Positions 50,742 to 59,262 of a DNA stretch of 64,000 nucleotides are shown here, piece after piece; the first letter of the stretch is position 1; each line of letters starts with the position of its first letter. The notes below the pieces were generated by a model. The model was not told where the DNA came from. It saw only the letters and a program-made list of their open reading frames with translations, and did not search any database. Both the position numbers and the translations under genes were made by a program. This DNA comes from Clostridiales bacterium (GTDB taxonomy: Bacteria; Bacillota; Clostridia; Lachnospirales; WQUN01): positions 42,491 to 106,490 of the forward strand of contig JAISVZ010000035.1 of the NCBI GenBank assembly GCA_031271295.1. Reading direction: 5' to 3'.

Positions 50742-51042
50742 AAAAATTTCATCATTAATCAGCTTGTGTGCAAGAGCAAGAGGGCTTGTATCAGGGGAAA
50801 CAGCCTGTGAGAACGCGATAAGTCATAACAAGGCAAAGCTTATTATAGTAAGCGCCGACGCGTCAGAGAACACATATTCAAAATTCAGTAAAAAGGCGTT
50901 TTATTATGAAGTAAACCTTGTCAGGTACGGATTTAAGGAGGAATTGGGGAAGAATATTGGTAAGGCGGCAAAATCCGTTATTGCGGTAACAGACTGTGGT
51001 TTTGCGCGAACGTTAACGGAACTTCTGCGCGAACTGATTTAA
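50731..51042 (+). CDS. rplGA: YlxQ, L7Ae-family RNA-binding protein
   Basis: A 103-residue ribosomal L7Ae/L30e-like protein ([24 protein letters not shown] ... [19 protein letters not shown]). Its kink-turn-binding fold suggests RNA binding; the cellular role is poorly known. It overlaps rnpM and precedes infB by 13 bp, as in other Firmicutes. Confidence 0.92.
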   Translation: MDAKKISSLISLCARARGLVSGETACENAISHNKAKLIIVSADASENTYSKFSKKAFYYEVNLVRYGFKEELGKNIGKAAKSVIAVTDCGFARTLTELLRELI

Positions 51043-51055
51043 GGAGGAATTTATA

Positions 51056-54000
51056 TTGGCAAAAATAAAAGTATATGATTTAACTATGGAAACAGGGCTT
51101 GGCTTTAAGGATTTAAAAGATAAATTTGCGGATTTGGGCATTGCGGTAAAAACCCCTATGGTTATGGTAGATACCGAAGACGCGGATAATCTTCGTGAGT
51201 ATATTAAAACCGGAAAAGCGGTTAAAATAAAAAAAGCCGAAAACGCTTCGGATACAGCTCGCGATGTTAAAAAACCGCCCGAAACTCCAAGAATTATTCC
51301 TAAACTTACAATGGTAACAGACAGCGGAAATTCCGAAGAAAAAAAAGCGGAAAAAGAAGACGCTCCTGCTGAAAAAAAGAAAAGAAAAGCGTCCGAAAAA
51401 TCGGGAAAAGGCGTTAAGGGTAAAACCGAGGCGGATACTCAGGCAATTAAGCCTGCGGAAATTTCCCTGCGCGAGGCGGAGGCAATAGCGGCTGCTGCCT
51501 CTAAAGCGGTATCGGGTAAAGGCGACGAACAACCTGTTGTTATATCCGCGCCTGACCAAACTAAACAAGCGGAGGCAGAGCAAAGCGAGGTTAAGCAGAC
51601 CGAAGTTAAGCGAAGCGAAGTTAAACAGGCCGAGGTTAAGCAAACGGAGGCTTCACAGGCGGAAGTTAAAACGGCGGAAGTTTCGCAAACAGACGCCGCC
51701 AGGCAAGAGAATTTTGAAAGCGCAATCATAAAACAAACGGAACCCAAACATACGCAAGAATCTCTACCCGACACAAAATCTTCGGTAACGAAATTAGCAG
51801 AGGCTCAACTTATGGACAAAAACACGACGGCGGTTTTACCGGAAGCGGAAAAGCAAGCGGCGAAACCTGAAAAAGCCGATATACCGCAAGCAGCGGCAAA
51901 AGCGGACACAAAAGATGAAATTAAACCAGGCGAAAGCAAAACCGGAACCGGTGAAATTAAGGCTGAACAAAAACAAAGAAGCGACAAACAACGCCAAAGA
52001 AACGATAAAAACCAACCCTACGCGGAAAGGCAAAAATCCGGAGAGGGAAAAACCGGCGAGGGCAGAACGGGTGACGGCAGAACCGGCGGCGACAGAACCG
52101 GTGAAGGCAGACCATACGGCGACCGTCAGAGAACCGGCGACGGCAGGGGCAGTGACGGCAGAGGCGGCGGCGACAGACCATACGGCGACCGTCAGAGAAC
52201 CGGCGACGGCAACAGAAGCGGCGACAGACCATACGCAGACCGTCAAAGAACCGGCGACGGCAGAGGCAGTGACGGCAGAAACGCCGGCGACAGGCCATAC
52301 GGCGACCGTCAGAGAACCGGCGACGGCAACAGAGGCGGCGACAGACCATACGGCGACCGCCAAAGAACCGGCGACGGCAGAAGCGGCGATAAGCCATTTG
52401 GCGACCGCCGCCGCGACGATAGGCCAACCGGAGACAGGCGAGGTGCTGCCGGCGATAAACGAGGCATGGACGATATAAAACTGCGTCTTGAAAAGGCTTC
52501 GGCGGATACGAAACTTCGAACCGAAAAACCGGCGGAAATCAGGCCGCGCAAAAAGGACCAGGATAAACCCCGCGCCGACCACGATATAGAGGCGAAGCCG
52601 CGCAAAAAAGGAATTGAAGTTAAAACCTTTACCGACGACGGCGAACAGGCAAGGCTTAAGAAAAAGAAAGCGGACGCCAAAGGAAAAACTACCGGCGGCA
52701 AAACGGCGGATGTTAAACCGGATTTATCCAAAAAACCGTCGCCGCAGAAACCTTCGGACGCCGCAAAAACCAGAAAGAGAATACGTTTGGCAAGAGAAGA
52801 GGAAGCCGCTGCGGCTTTAGACGAGGAAATAAAAGTACTGCGCATTCCAAAATCCATTGCCATAACCGAGTTTTCCGCAATGATGGGAATGTCGGCAACG
52901 GAACTTGTTAAGGAGCTTTTCCTTAAAAAGAGCATGATGGTTAACATGAACCAGAGCATAAGCTACGAAACGGCATCCGAAATTGCCGAAGAACACAATT
53001 ATATAACCGAAGAATCCGAAGATGTTGATATTTTGGAAAAATTCTTCGAAGGCGAGGCAGAGGAGGATTCCGAGGCAGACCTTAAAACCCGCCCGCCGGT
53101 TGTTGTTGTTATGGGGCATGTTGACCACGGCAAAACGTCGCTGCTTGACGCGATACGCCAAACCAGCGTAACCGTTGGCGAAGCCGGGGGCATAACCCAG
53201 CATATAGGAGCGTATACCGTTGCAATTTCCGGAAAGGAAATAACATTTTTGGATACGCCCGGCCACGAGGCTTTTACCGCCATGCGTATGCGCGGCGCTC
53301 AGGTTACGGATATAGCGGTGCTTGTTGTGGCCGCGGACGACGGCGTTATGCCTCAAACAATAGAGGCTATTAACCACGCCAAGGCAGCCGGAGTGGATAT
53401 CATTGTTGCTATAAACAAAATAGACAAACCTTCCGCAAATCCGGACAGGGTTAAGCAGGAGCTTACCGAATACGGGCTTTTGGTGGAGGATTGGGGCGGA
53501 GATATCATCTCGGTTCCGGTATCGGCAATTAAAAAGGAAGGGCTTGACACCCTGCTTGAAATGATACTGCTCGTTGCGGATATGAAAGAGCTTCGCGCCA
53601 ACCCGAAAAAAAGCGCCCGCGGTACGGTTATTGAAGCTGCGCTGGATAAAGGGCGCGGCCCGGTGGCGACGGTTTTGGTGCAAGACGGCACAATACGCGT
53701 CGGCGACCCTGTTGTTGCCGGTTCCACCTACGGCAAAATACGAGCTATGACCGACGATAAGGGCAACAAGGTAAGAGAAGCGGGCCCGTCCGTACCGGTT
53801 GAAATTTTAGGCTTATCCGACGCGCCGCTTGCGGGGGATTTATTCTATGTTGCCAAAAACGAACGCCAGGCTCGCCAGTTATCCGAATCCGTTGTGGCGA
53901 AAGGCCGACAGGATATGCTTAAAGAAACTCCGCAGAAAATTTCGCTGGACGATTTATTCAGCCAAATTCAGCTTGGCACGGTTAAGGACCTTAATATTGT

Positions 54001-54589
54001 TATTAAGGCGGATGTGCAAGGTTCTGTTGAAGCGGTTAAAAACAGCCTGGAAAAACTTTCGAACGAGGAAGTTCGTATACGCGCAATCCACGGCGGCGTG
54101 GGCGCTATAACCGAAAGCGACGTTATGCTTGCAAGCGCGTCCAACGCCATAATAATAGGCTTTAACGTTAGGCCGGACGCAACGGCAAAATCCATTGCCG
54201 AAGCGGAAAAGGTGGACGTTCGCCTGTACCGCATTATCTACAACGCGATAGAGGATATAACCGCCGCCATGAAGGGTATGTTAGACCCTGTGTTTGAGGA
54301 AAAGGTTATAGGCCAGGCGCAGATAAGGCAATTGTTTAAAGCTTCCGGCGTTGGAACAATTGGCGGAAGTTATGTAACAAGCGGAAAAATTACGCGAAGC
54401 GCAAGTATAAGAATTGTCCGGGACGGCAAGGTTGTATATGAAGGTGTGCTGGACGCTCTGCGCCGCTTTAAGGATGATGTAAAAGAAGTTCTTTCCGGTT
54501 ACGAATGCGGGCTTACCTTCAACAAGTTTAACGACATTAAAGAGGGCGACGTTGTTGAGGCATTTGTTATGGAAGAAATACCAAGATAA
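51056..54589 (+). CDS. infB: Translation initiation factor IF-2 with a very long repetitive N-terminus
   Basis: A 1177-residue GTPase from a TTG start behind AAGGAGGAAT. IF-2 from Firmicutes is usually 700-950 residues. The N-terminal 590 residues hold the first helical IF2_N ([19 protein letters not shown]), an [11 protein letters not shown]-rich region (about 170-220) and a Gly/Arg/Asp array of [14 protein letters not shown] units (about 330-450). Then come the second IF2_N ([20 protein letters not shown]), G1 GHVDHGKTS near 686, G3 DTPGHEAF, G4 NKID near 787, and the C-terminal initiator-tRNA domain. It recruits fMet-tRNA to the 30S subunit. Confidence 0.96.
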   Translation: MAKIKVYDLTMETGLGFKDLKDKFADLGIAVKTPMVMVDTEDADNLREYIKTGKAVKIKKAENASDTARDVKKPPETPRIIPKLTMVTDSGNSEEKKAEKEDAPAEKKKRKASEKSGKGVKGKTEADTQAIKPAEISLREAEAIAAAASKAVSGKGDEQPVVISAPDQTKQAEAEQSEVKQTEVKRSEVKQAEVKQTEASQAEVKTAEVSQTDAARQENFESAIIKQTEPKHTQESLPDTKSSVTKLAEAQLMDKNTTAVLPEAEKQAAKPEKADIPQAAAKADTKDEIKPGESKTGTGEIKAEQKQRSDKQRQRNDKNQPYAERQKSGEGKTGEGRTGDGRTGGDRTGEGRPYGDRQRTGDGRGSDGRGGGDRPYGDRQRTGDGNRSGDRPYADRQRTGDGRGSDGRNAGDRPYGDRQRTGDGNRGGDRPYGDRQRTGDGRSGDKPFGDRRRDDRPTGDRRGAAGDKRGMDDIKLRLEKASADTKLRTEKPAEIRPRKKDQDKPRADHDIEAKPRKKGIEVKTFTDDGEQARLKKKKADAKGKTTGGKTADVKPDLSKKPSPQKPSDAAKTRKRIRLAREEEAAAALDEEIKVLRIPKSIAITEFSAMMGMSATELVKELFLKKSMMVNMNQSISYETASEIAEEHNYITEESEDVDILEKFFEGEAEEDSEADLKTRPPVVVVMGHVDHGKTSLLDAIRQTSVTVGEAGGITQHIGAYTVAISGKEITFLDTPGHEAFTAMRMRGAQVTDIAVLVVAADDGVMPQTIEAINHAKAAGVDIIVAINKIDKPSANPDRVKQELTEYGLLVEDWGGDIISVPVSAIKKEGLDTLLEMILLVADMKELRANPKKSARGTVIEAALDKGRGPVATVLVQDGTIRVGDPVVAGSTYGKIRAMTDDKGNKVREAGPSVPVEILGLSDAPLAGDLFYVAKNERQARQLSESVVAKGRQDMLKETPQKISLDDLFSQIQLGTVKDLNIVIKADVQGSVEAVKNSLEKLSNEEVRIRAIHGGVGAITESDVMLASASNAIIIGFNVRPDATAKSIAEAEKVDVRLYRIIYNAIEDITAAMKGMLDPVFEEKVIGQAQIRQLFKASGVGTIGGSYVTSGKITRSASIRIVRDGKVVYEGVLDALRRFKDDVKEVLSGYECGLTFNKFNDIKEGDVVEAFVMEEIPR
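52020..52410 (+). repeat. Imperfect tandem repeats encoding [14 protein letters not shown] units in infB
   Basis: Near-repeats of GACAGACCATACGGCGACCG and CAGAGAACCGGCGACGGC recur at least five times with variable spacers. They form an arginine- and glycine-rich disordered region, a candidate for length polymorphism and RNA or ribosome contact. Confidence 0.85.
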
Positions 54590-54600
54590 TAAATTAAGGC

Positions 54601-54640
54601 ATATATCAACCGGCGGAAAAATCACCGCCGGTTGATATAT
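54601..54640. repeat. Perfect 16-bp inverted repeat between infB and rbfA
   Basis: ATATATCAACCGGCGG, loop AAAAATCA, CCGCCGGTTGATATAT. The stem is strong but no T tract follows on the plus strand, so it looks more like a processing or stabilising hairpin than a terminator. It begins 12 bp after the infB stop. Confidence 0.85.
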
Positions 54641-54692
54641 GAGTTTTGGAAAAGAACGTTTGCCTTGGCAAAGCGCGAAAGGAATGCAAAAC

Positions 54693-55091
54693 ATGAACAA
54701 AACAAGGTTAATAAGGGTAAACGATGAAATTTTGAAAGAAACCGCGCAAATTATTCGCGGCGAATTAAAAGACCCGCGCCTTCAAAGCATGGTTACGGTA
54801 ACCAGAGTAAATACCACAAACGATTTAAAGTACAGCAAAATATATGTAAGTGTTATGGGAACGGAAGAGGAAAAAGCTTCGGCGCTTGTCGCGCTTAAAA
54901 ACTCCGCGGGGTTTATAAGGAAGCAAATTGCGGCAAGGATAAACCTGCGGGTAACACCGGAGATAAGTTTTATTGAGGATACCTCGCTGGACGAAGGCTA
55001 CCGCATGGGAAAAATTTTGGATTCGCTGAAGCGGCGGGACGCTTCGGAAAATTCGCATTCGCTGAAGCAGCAAGATACCTCAGAAATTTAA
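54693..55091 (+). CDS. rbfA: RbfA, 30S ribosome-binding factor
   Basis: A 132-residue KH-type assembly factor (RVNDEILKETAQIIRGELKDPRL, TRVNTTNDLKYSKIYVSV, PEISFIEDTSLDEGYRMGKIL). ATG at 54693 follows AAAGGAATG and is preferred over upstream in-frame codons that run through the hairpin. The last two dozen residues are a 12-residue duplication (DSLKRRDASENS / HSLKQQDTSEI) not expected in the family. It acts in 16S rRNA 5' end maturation and cold adaptation. Confidence 0.93.
   Translation: MNKTRLIRVNDEILKETAQIIRGELKDPRLQSMVTVTRVNTTNDLKYSKIYVSVMGTEEEKASALVALKNSAGFIRKQIAARINLRVTPEISFIEDTSLDEGYRMGKILDSLKRRDASENSHSLKQQDTSEI
55021..55091 (+). repeat. 36-bp imperfect tandem duplication at the 3' end of rbfA
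   Basis: ATTCGCTGAAGC begins both copies, at 55021 and 55057. The duplication is in frame and extends the C-terminus of RbfA. Confidence 0.7.
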
Positions 55092-55107
55092 ATTTGCGGG
55101 AGAATAT

Positions 55108-56049
55108 ATGGGTAAAATTTTTGATAAAGTTATAAGCGGCGGTTTTTTTGTAATTGCCGGTCATACCAACCCGGACGGGGATACCATTGGCGCGTGTTTT
55201 GCCGCCGCGTTGTGCCTTGCTAACGCAGGTAAAAAGGCGGCGGTTTTGCTTGAGGAAATTAACGAGCGTTACAGCGTTATTCCGGGAAGCGAATTTTTGT
55301 ATCGCGGTGATATAAAAGAGCTTAACCCCGACGTTTTTATCGCGCTGGATTGCGGCGACAAAGAGCGGCTTGGGCAATTTGCCAAAGTTTTCGACCGTTC
55401 GGGTTATACCGTATGTATAGACCACCACATAAGCAACACCGGTTTTGCGGACCATAACCATATTGAACCGGGGATTTCATCCACTTGTGAAATAATATAC
55501 AAGATAATAAAAAAGCATTTCTATATTGACGAAAAAATCGCTTCGGCGCTTTACGCCGGTATAGCGGACGATACCGGAGGGTTTTGCCACAGCTACGCCT
55601 CCGCCGATACTTACGAAATTGCAAGCGAATTAGTAAAATACAAAATACCGTTTAGCAAAATTTACAACGAAATTTTAAACGCCCATTCAATGCGTGAGGT
55701 ATACGCGCTTAAAAAAGTTATTGAAAATATAGTGGAGCTTCCCGAAAAGCAAATAACCTACAGCAAGGTTACGCTTAAAGAAATGGAATTAGCCGGAATA
55801 ACGCACAAGGATTTTGAGGGAACCGCAGGGTACTTGGTTAATATACGCGGCGTAAGAGCGGCATTTTTCGTTTGGGAAACGCCGGATGGAACCTGCCGGA
55901 TATCGCTTCGCTCGAAGGACGTTAACGTATCGGATGCCGCTTCAAAACTTGGCGGCGGCGGGCATTTTAACGCGGCGGGCGCAACAAGCAAAAAACCGCT
56001 TGAGGAAACCGTGCGGGATGTTTTAGAAGCGCTGGAGGTTAACTTATGA
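55108..56049 (+). CDS. nrnA: NrnA, DHH-family oligoribonuclease / pAp phosphatase
   Basis: A 313-residue phosphoesterase. AGHTNPDGDTIGA, ALDCGDKERLG and the IDHHISNTGFA motif supply metal ligands of the DHH domain; GGGGHFNAAGA closes the DHHA1 domain. It degrades nanoRNA and 3'-phosphoadenosine 5'-phosphate. It follows rbfA by 16 bp and overlaps truB by 4 bp (ATGA), so it is fully embedded in the operon. Confidence 0.94.
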   Translation: MGKIFDKVISGGFFVIAGHTNPDGDTIGACFAAALCLANAGKKAAVLLEEINERYSVIPGSEFLYRGDIKELNPDVFIALDCGDKERLGQFAKVFDRSGYTVCIDHHISNTGFADHNHIEPGISSTCEIIYKIIKKHFYIDEKIASALYAGIADDTGGFCHSYASADTYEIASELVKYKIPFSKIYNEILNAHSMREVYALKKVIENIVELPEKQITYSKVTLKEMELAGITHKDFEGTAGYLVNIRGVRAAFFVWETPDGTCRISLRSKDVNVSDAASKLGGGGHFNAAGATSKKPLEETVRDVLEALEVNL

Positions 56050-56963
56050 CGCCGTCTATCGGGGTAATAAATATTTATAAGGAAAAAGGCTACACTTCCC
56101 ACGATGTTGTAAATGTTGTGCGCAGAATTCTGCGTCCGGTGTACGGCAAAATAAAGGTTGGGCACACCGGTACGCTTGACCCTATCGCCGAGGGCGTGCT
56201 GCCGGTATGTATAGGCAAGGCAACAAAAATAGCGGGTCTGTTGCAAAGTGACGACAAGATATATAAAGCGCTTATGCGTTTGGGTATAACAACGGATACG
56301 CAGGATATAACGGGAAGTATAACCGCACAAAGAAAAATAGAATGCGATGAAGATACGCTGAAACAAGTTGTATCTTCTTTTTATGGAAAACAAAAGCAAA
56401 CCCCGCCCATGCATTCGGCGGTGAAAATTAACGGGCGAAAGCTGTACGAAGCCGCGCGGGCAGGCATAGAAATTGACAGGCCGCAAAGGGAAATATTTAT
56501 TTACAGCATAGAGGTTAATAATTTTAACACGGATACAGCGGAGCTTGCAGTTAACTGCGGCAAAGGCGCGTACATACGAACGCTGATAAACGATATCGGC
56601 GAAAAATTGGGGTGCGGCGCGTGTATGCAGGAGCTTTTACGGGTAAAGGCGGGAATGTTTGACGTAAGAGACAGCATTAAGCTTGGCGAATTGCAGGCAT
56701 TGGCGGATACGGGAGATGTTTCGCCCGTTATAAAACCGATTAAAACTACCCTTAATTACCGGAAAATTAACGCGGTTGCCGAGGCGGATAAACATCTTTT
56801 AAACGGAAATTCTATAAGCGCCGGTTTGACAAATTGCCCCGAAGATATTATCGAAGAGGAAAAATATTTTATAAGCAATTCCCTGGGTGAAATTGTTGGA
56901 ATTTTCAAAGCGGAAAACGTATCCGGCTTGATGGTTTTAAAACCGGAAATTATGCTGATTTGA
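56046..56963 (+). CDS. truB: TruB, tRNA pseudouridine-55 synthase
   Basis: A 305-residue enzyme making pseudouridine 55 in the tRNA T-loop. GVINIYKEKGYTSHDVVNVV, KVGHTGTLDPIAEGVLPVC (catalytic Asp in TLDP), KQKQTPPMHSAVKINGRKLYE and GAYIRTLINDIGE match the family throughout. It is coupled to nrnA and lies 26 bp before ribF. Confidence 0.96.
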   Translation: MTPSIGVINIYKEKGYTSHDVVNVVRRILRPVYGKIKVGHTGTLDPIAEGVLPVCIGKATKIAGLLQSDDKIYKALMRLGITTDTQDITGSITAQRKIECDEDTLKQVVSSFYGKQKQTPPMHSAVKINGRKLYEAARAGIEIDRPQREIFIYSIEVNNFNTDTAELAVNCGKGAYIRTLINDIGEKLGCGACMQELLRVKAGMFDVRDSIKLGELQALADTGDVSPVIKPIKTTLNYRKINAVAEADKHLLNGNSISAGLTNCPEDIIEEEKYFISNSLGEIVGIFKAENVSGLMVLKPEIMLI

Positions 56964-56989
56964 ATATCTGCTTATTATACGGAGGTTAT

Positions 56990-57910
56990 ATGCAGCACAT
57001 TACCGATAAAAATTTCAATATAGATTGCAAAACCGCCGCCGCCATAGGAAAGTTCGATACCCTGCACTTGGGGCATCAGGCGTTAATTTCGGAAATTGCG
57101 AATTTTGCCGCCAAAAACGGCCTGAAAACGGTGGTGTTTTCCTTTAACCCAAGCCCGGCGGAATTCTTTGGCGGTAAAAAATGCGCAAATATTTTAACCG
57201 CAGACGAAAAACTTCATATTCTCGCAAAAATGAAAACTGTGGATTATTTTATTGAATATCCGTTTGATTATGAGTTTTCTCAAATTTCCCCGTTTGGTTT
57301 TGTTAAGGATATAATGCTCGGCAAACTGAACTGCAAGTTTATTGCCGCAGGGGATAGTTACCGGTTTGGGAAAAACCGCGCCGGAACGGCTGGATTGCTA
57401 AAGGAAATTTCCGAAAGTTTGGGGATATCGGCGAAAATTATCCCGCCGCTTTGTTATAACGGCGAAGAAATCAGTTCGTCCCGAATAAGAAAGCTTATCG
57501 CGTCCGGTAAATTTGAGGATGCGCAAAAGCTTATGGGCAGAGCGTATTTTATAAGCGGAATTGTTGAGGGCGGCAAAAAAATAGGAAGGTCTTTAGGTTT
57601 TCCCACCGTCAACCTTAAAATACCGCCCGCAAAATTTGTTCCGGCGGACGGCGTTTACTTGGCAAACTGCACCATAAACGGCACAACATATCCGGCGGTT
57701 TCAAATATCGGCAGTAACCCCACGTTTAACGAAGCCGAGAAAAAATGCGAGACTTTTATTATGGATTTTAACGGGAATTTGTACGGGCAAAAAATAACCG
57801 TCAATTTCCTTAAATTTATTCGCGGCGAGAAAAAATTCACTTCCGCCGAGGAGTTAAAAAGGCAAATAGAGGACGATGTTAAACACGCAAAATCATGGTA
57901 TTTACGCTAA
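56990..57910 (+). CDS. ribF: RibF, bifunctional riboflavin kinase / FAD synthetase
   Basis: A 306-residue protein. The adenylyltransferase part has AAIGKFDTLHLGHQALI and EEISSSRIRKLI; the kinase part has KKIGRSLGFPTVNL with the PTAN-like metal site and VSNIGSNPTF. It converts riboflavin to FMN and FAD. ATG at 56990 follows ACGGAGG; the longer frame starts inside the truB end. Last gene of the operon; no terminator was seen in the 77-bp gap before the converging gene. Confidence 0.95.
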   Translation: MQHITDKNFNIDCKTAAAIGKFDTLHLGHQALISEIANFAAKNGLKTVVFSFNPSPAEFFGGKKCANILTADEKLHILAKMKTVDYFIEYPFDYEFSQISPFGFVKDIMLGKLNCKFIAAGDSYRFGKNRAGTAGLLKEISESLGISAKIIPPLCYNGEEISSSRIRKLIASGKFEDAQKLMGRAYFISGIVEGGKKIGRSLGFPTVNLKIPPAKFVPADGVYLANCTINGTTYPAVSNIGSNPTFNEAEKKCETFIMDFNGNLYGQKITVNFLKFIRGEKKFTSAEELKRQIEDDVKHAKSWYLR

Positions 57911-57987
57911 TCAATGTTCACCGCCCGCAATATACGTGCGCATACTATACGCGCGCACACTCATAGTTGTTCGTTTCCTGCGGACGG

Positions 57988-59130
57988 CTAAATATCTGCG
58001 TGCGCACGCATAGCTATTTCCTCTGCGCGTTCGGTTACGGATTGCGCAATTAAGGCGCGGCGTTTCTCGTCTACCTCCTCCGATTCGGAAAATATCTCAA
58101 TAATTTCGTTCTTAAAACCATTCAGTAAATCAATATTAAACCAGCCAAGGTCGGTAACAAGTTTTATCTGTTCGCCGTGAGTTTTGCGAAACGGCTTGCT
58201 TTCCGTGTTTTCGCCAACGCGCTGCGTGTTGTACCAAAGCGACGTACCGCTGTCGAATACCGGGACAAGTCCCAACCATTCCAATGTATCGGAATTGCGC
58301 ACACATCCGAAATTGTTCAAATGCCTGTCCTCATTGGCAATAATATAATCAACTGTCAGCATTTTGTTAAGTGCCGTTTCAACGCCGGGTACGCCCAGCT
58401 TTTCACAGCACATAAGAAAATGATCCCTTAAATTTCGGCTGTTCGGCTGTTTTAGCGTTTTAACTATCCGCCAAGCCGGAATTAGTTCCGTATCCGGCGT
58501 AATAAAATTTTCGCACAGGCAAAAAGGCTCTTTTTTATTGGCCGCGAGCTCATATTCAACATGGCGTATGTTTAGCCTGCGCATCAACCGGCTTGCTATA
58601 ACCTCGTTAAACGGTTCCTGCTTGTAAACTCCGCTGCCGCCCTTCATTAAGTACCGCTTGCCATCCGCAATAATCCACCTTTTTTTAAGCCACCCGTCCG
58701 AGGTGTTATCCGGAGATATTAAATCAACACCACCGGGGTTTTGCGGCTCGTGTCCGAATAAAATATCGCCCATATCCTCTGAAAAACCGTTTTGAAAAAA
58801 ATTTACGTTTTCCCATAAAAGCCCGGAGTTTTTCGGCTTTAACCAGTATTGGTCCGAAAGGGAAAGCCCGAAGCCCTTTTCCAAAAGAAGAACAGGCGAA
58901 GACAGGCCGATACTTAAAAGCGCGGCGTCCAGCCCTAAACGGCTTGCGGGAATACAGCGCCCAAGCCACCAATCGTTCAAATCCTTCCGGTTTACACCGC
59001 TTTTCGATAAGCCGATACCCGGCGGCAGACGGCGCGTATCGTAAACATCCCGCAGTTTCGATATATATCCTGTTTTACTAATTGCTATATCCGCCGCGGG
59101 TATATTTTTATGCATCAGGGTATATTCCAA
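57988..59130 (-). CDS. HipA-like protein kinase, solitary
   Basis: A 380-residue protein of the HipA/CtkA-like kinase group. The start is probably the TTG at 59130 (MEYTLMHKNIPAADIAI) behind TTGGGGGC. The N-lobe has KRYLMKGGSGVYKQEPFNEVIASRLM, the catalytic loop is ANEDRHLNNFG with the Asp and Asn, and the metal-binding site is PVFDSGTSLW in place of DFG. It would phosphorylate serine or threonine in a translation-related target, as HipA does. No HipB-type helix-turn-helix antitoxin precedes it. Toxin activity is possible but unproven. A 117-bp gap separates it from the germination gene upstream. Confidence 0.82.
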   Translation of the reverse strand: MEYTLMHKNIPAADIAISKTGYISKLRDVYDTRRLPPGIGLSKSGVNRKDLNDWWLGRCIPASRLGLDAALLSIGLSSPVLLLEKGFGLSLSDQYWLKPKNSGLLWENVNFFQNGFSEDMGDILFGHEPQNPGGVDLISPDNTSDGWLKKRWIIADGKRYLMKGGSGVYKQEPFNEVIASRLMRRLNIRHVEYELAANKKEPFCLCENFITPDTELIPAWRIVKTLKQPNSRNLRDHFLMCCEKLGVPGVETALNKMLTVDYIIANEDRHLNNFGCVRNSDTLEWLGLVPVFDSGTSLWYNTQRVGENTESKPFRKTHGEQIKLVTDLGWFNIDLLNGFKNEIIEIFSESEEVDEKRRALIAQSVTERAEEIAMRAHADI

Positions 59131-59262
59131 TTTATGTGCCCCCAATCAAAACCTTCAGTATAGAACAGAAGCTTATTCATAAAGAAATTATAACCGAAAT
59201 TGCAAAATATTCAACGTTTTTTGCAAGGCGAAGAAGTTTCCGGCCTGCAAAGAGCACTTGAA

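Noticed and set aside
51836..52582. Minus-strand and alternate-frame ORFs of up to 248 codons over the infB repeats
   Set aside because: Repetitive DNA without stops yields long frames in every phase; products are repeats of the same few residues.
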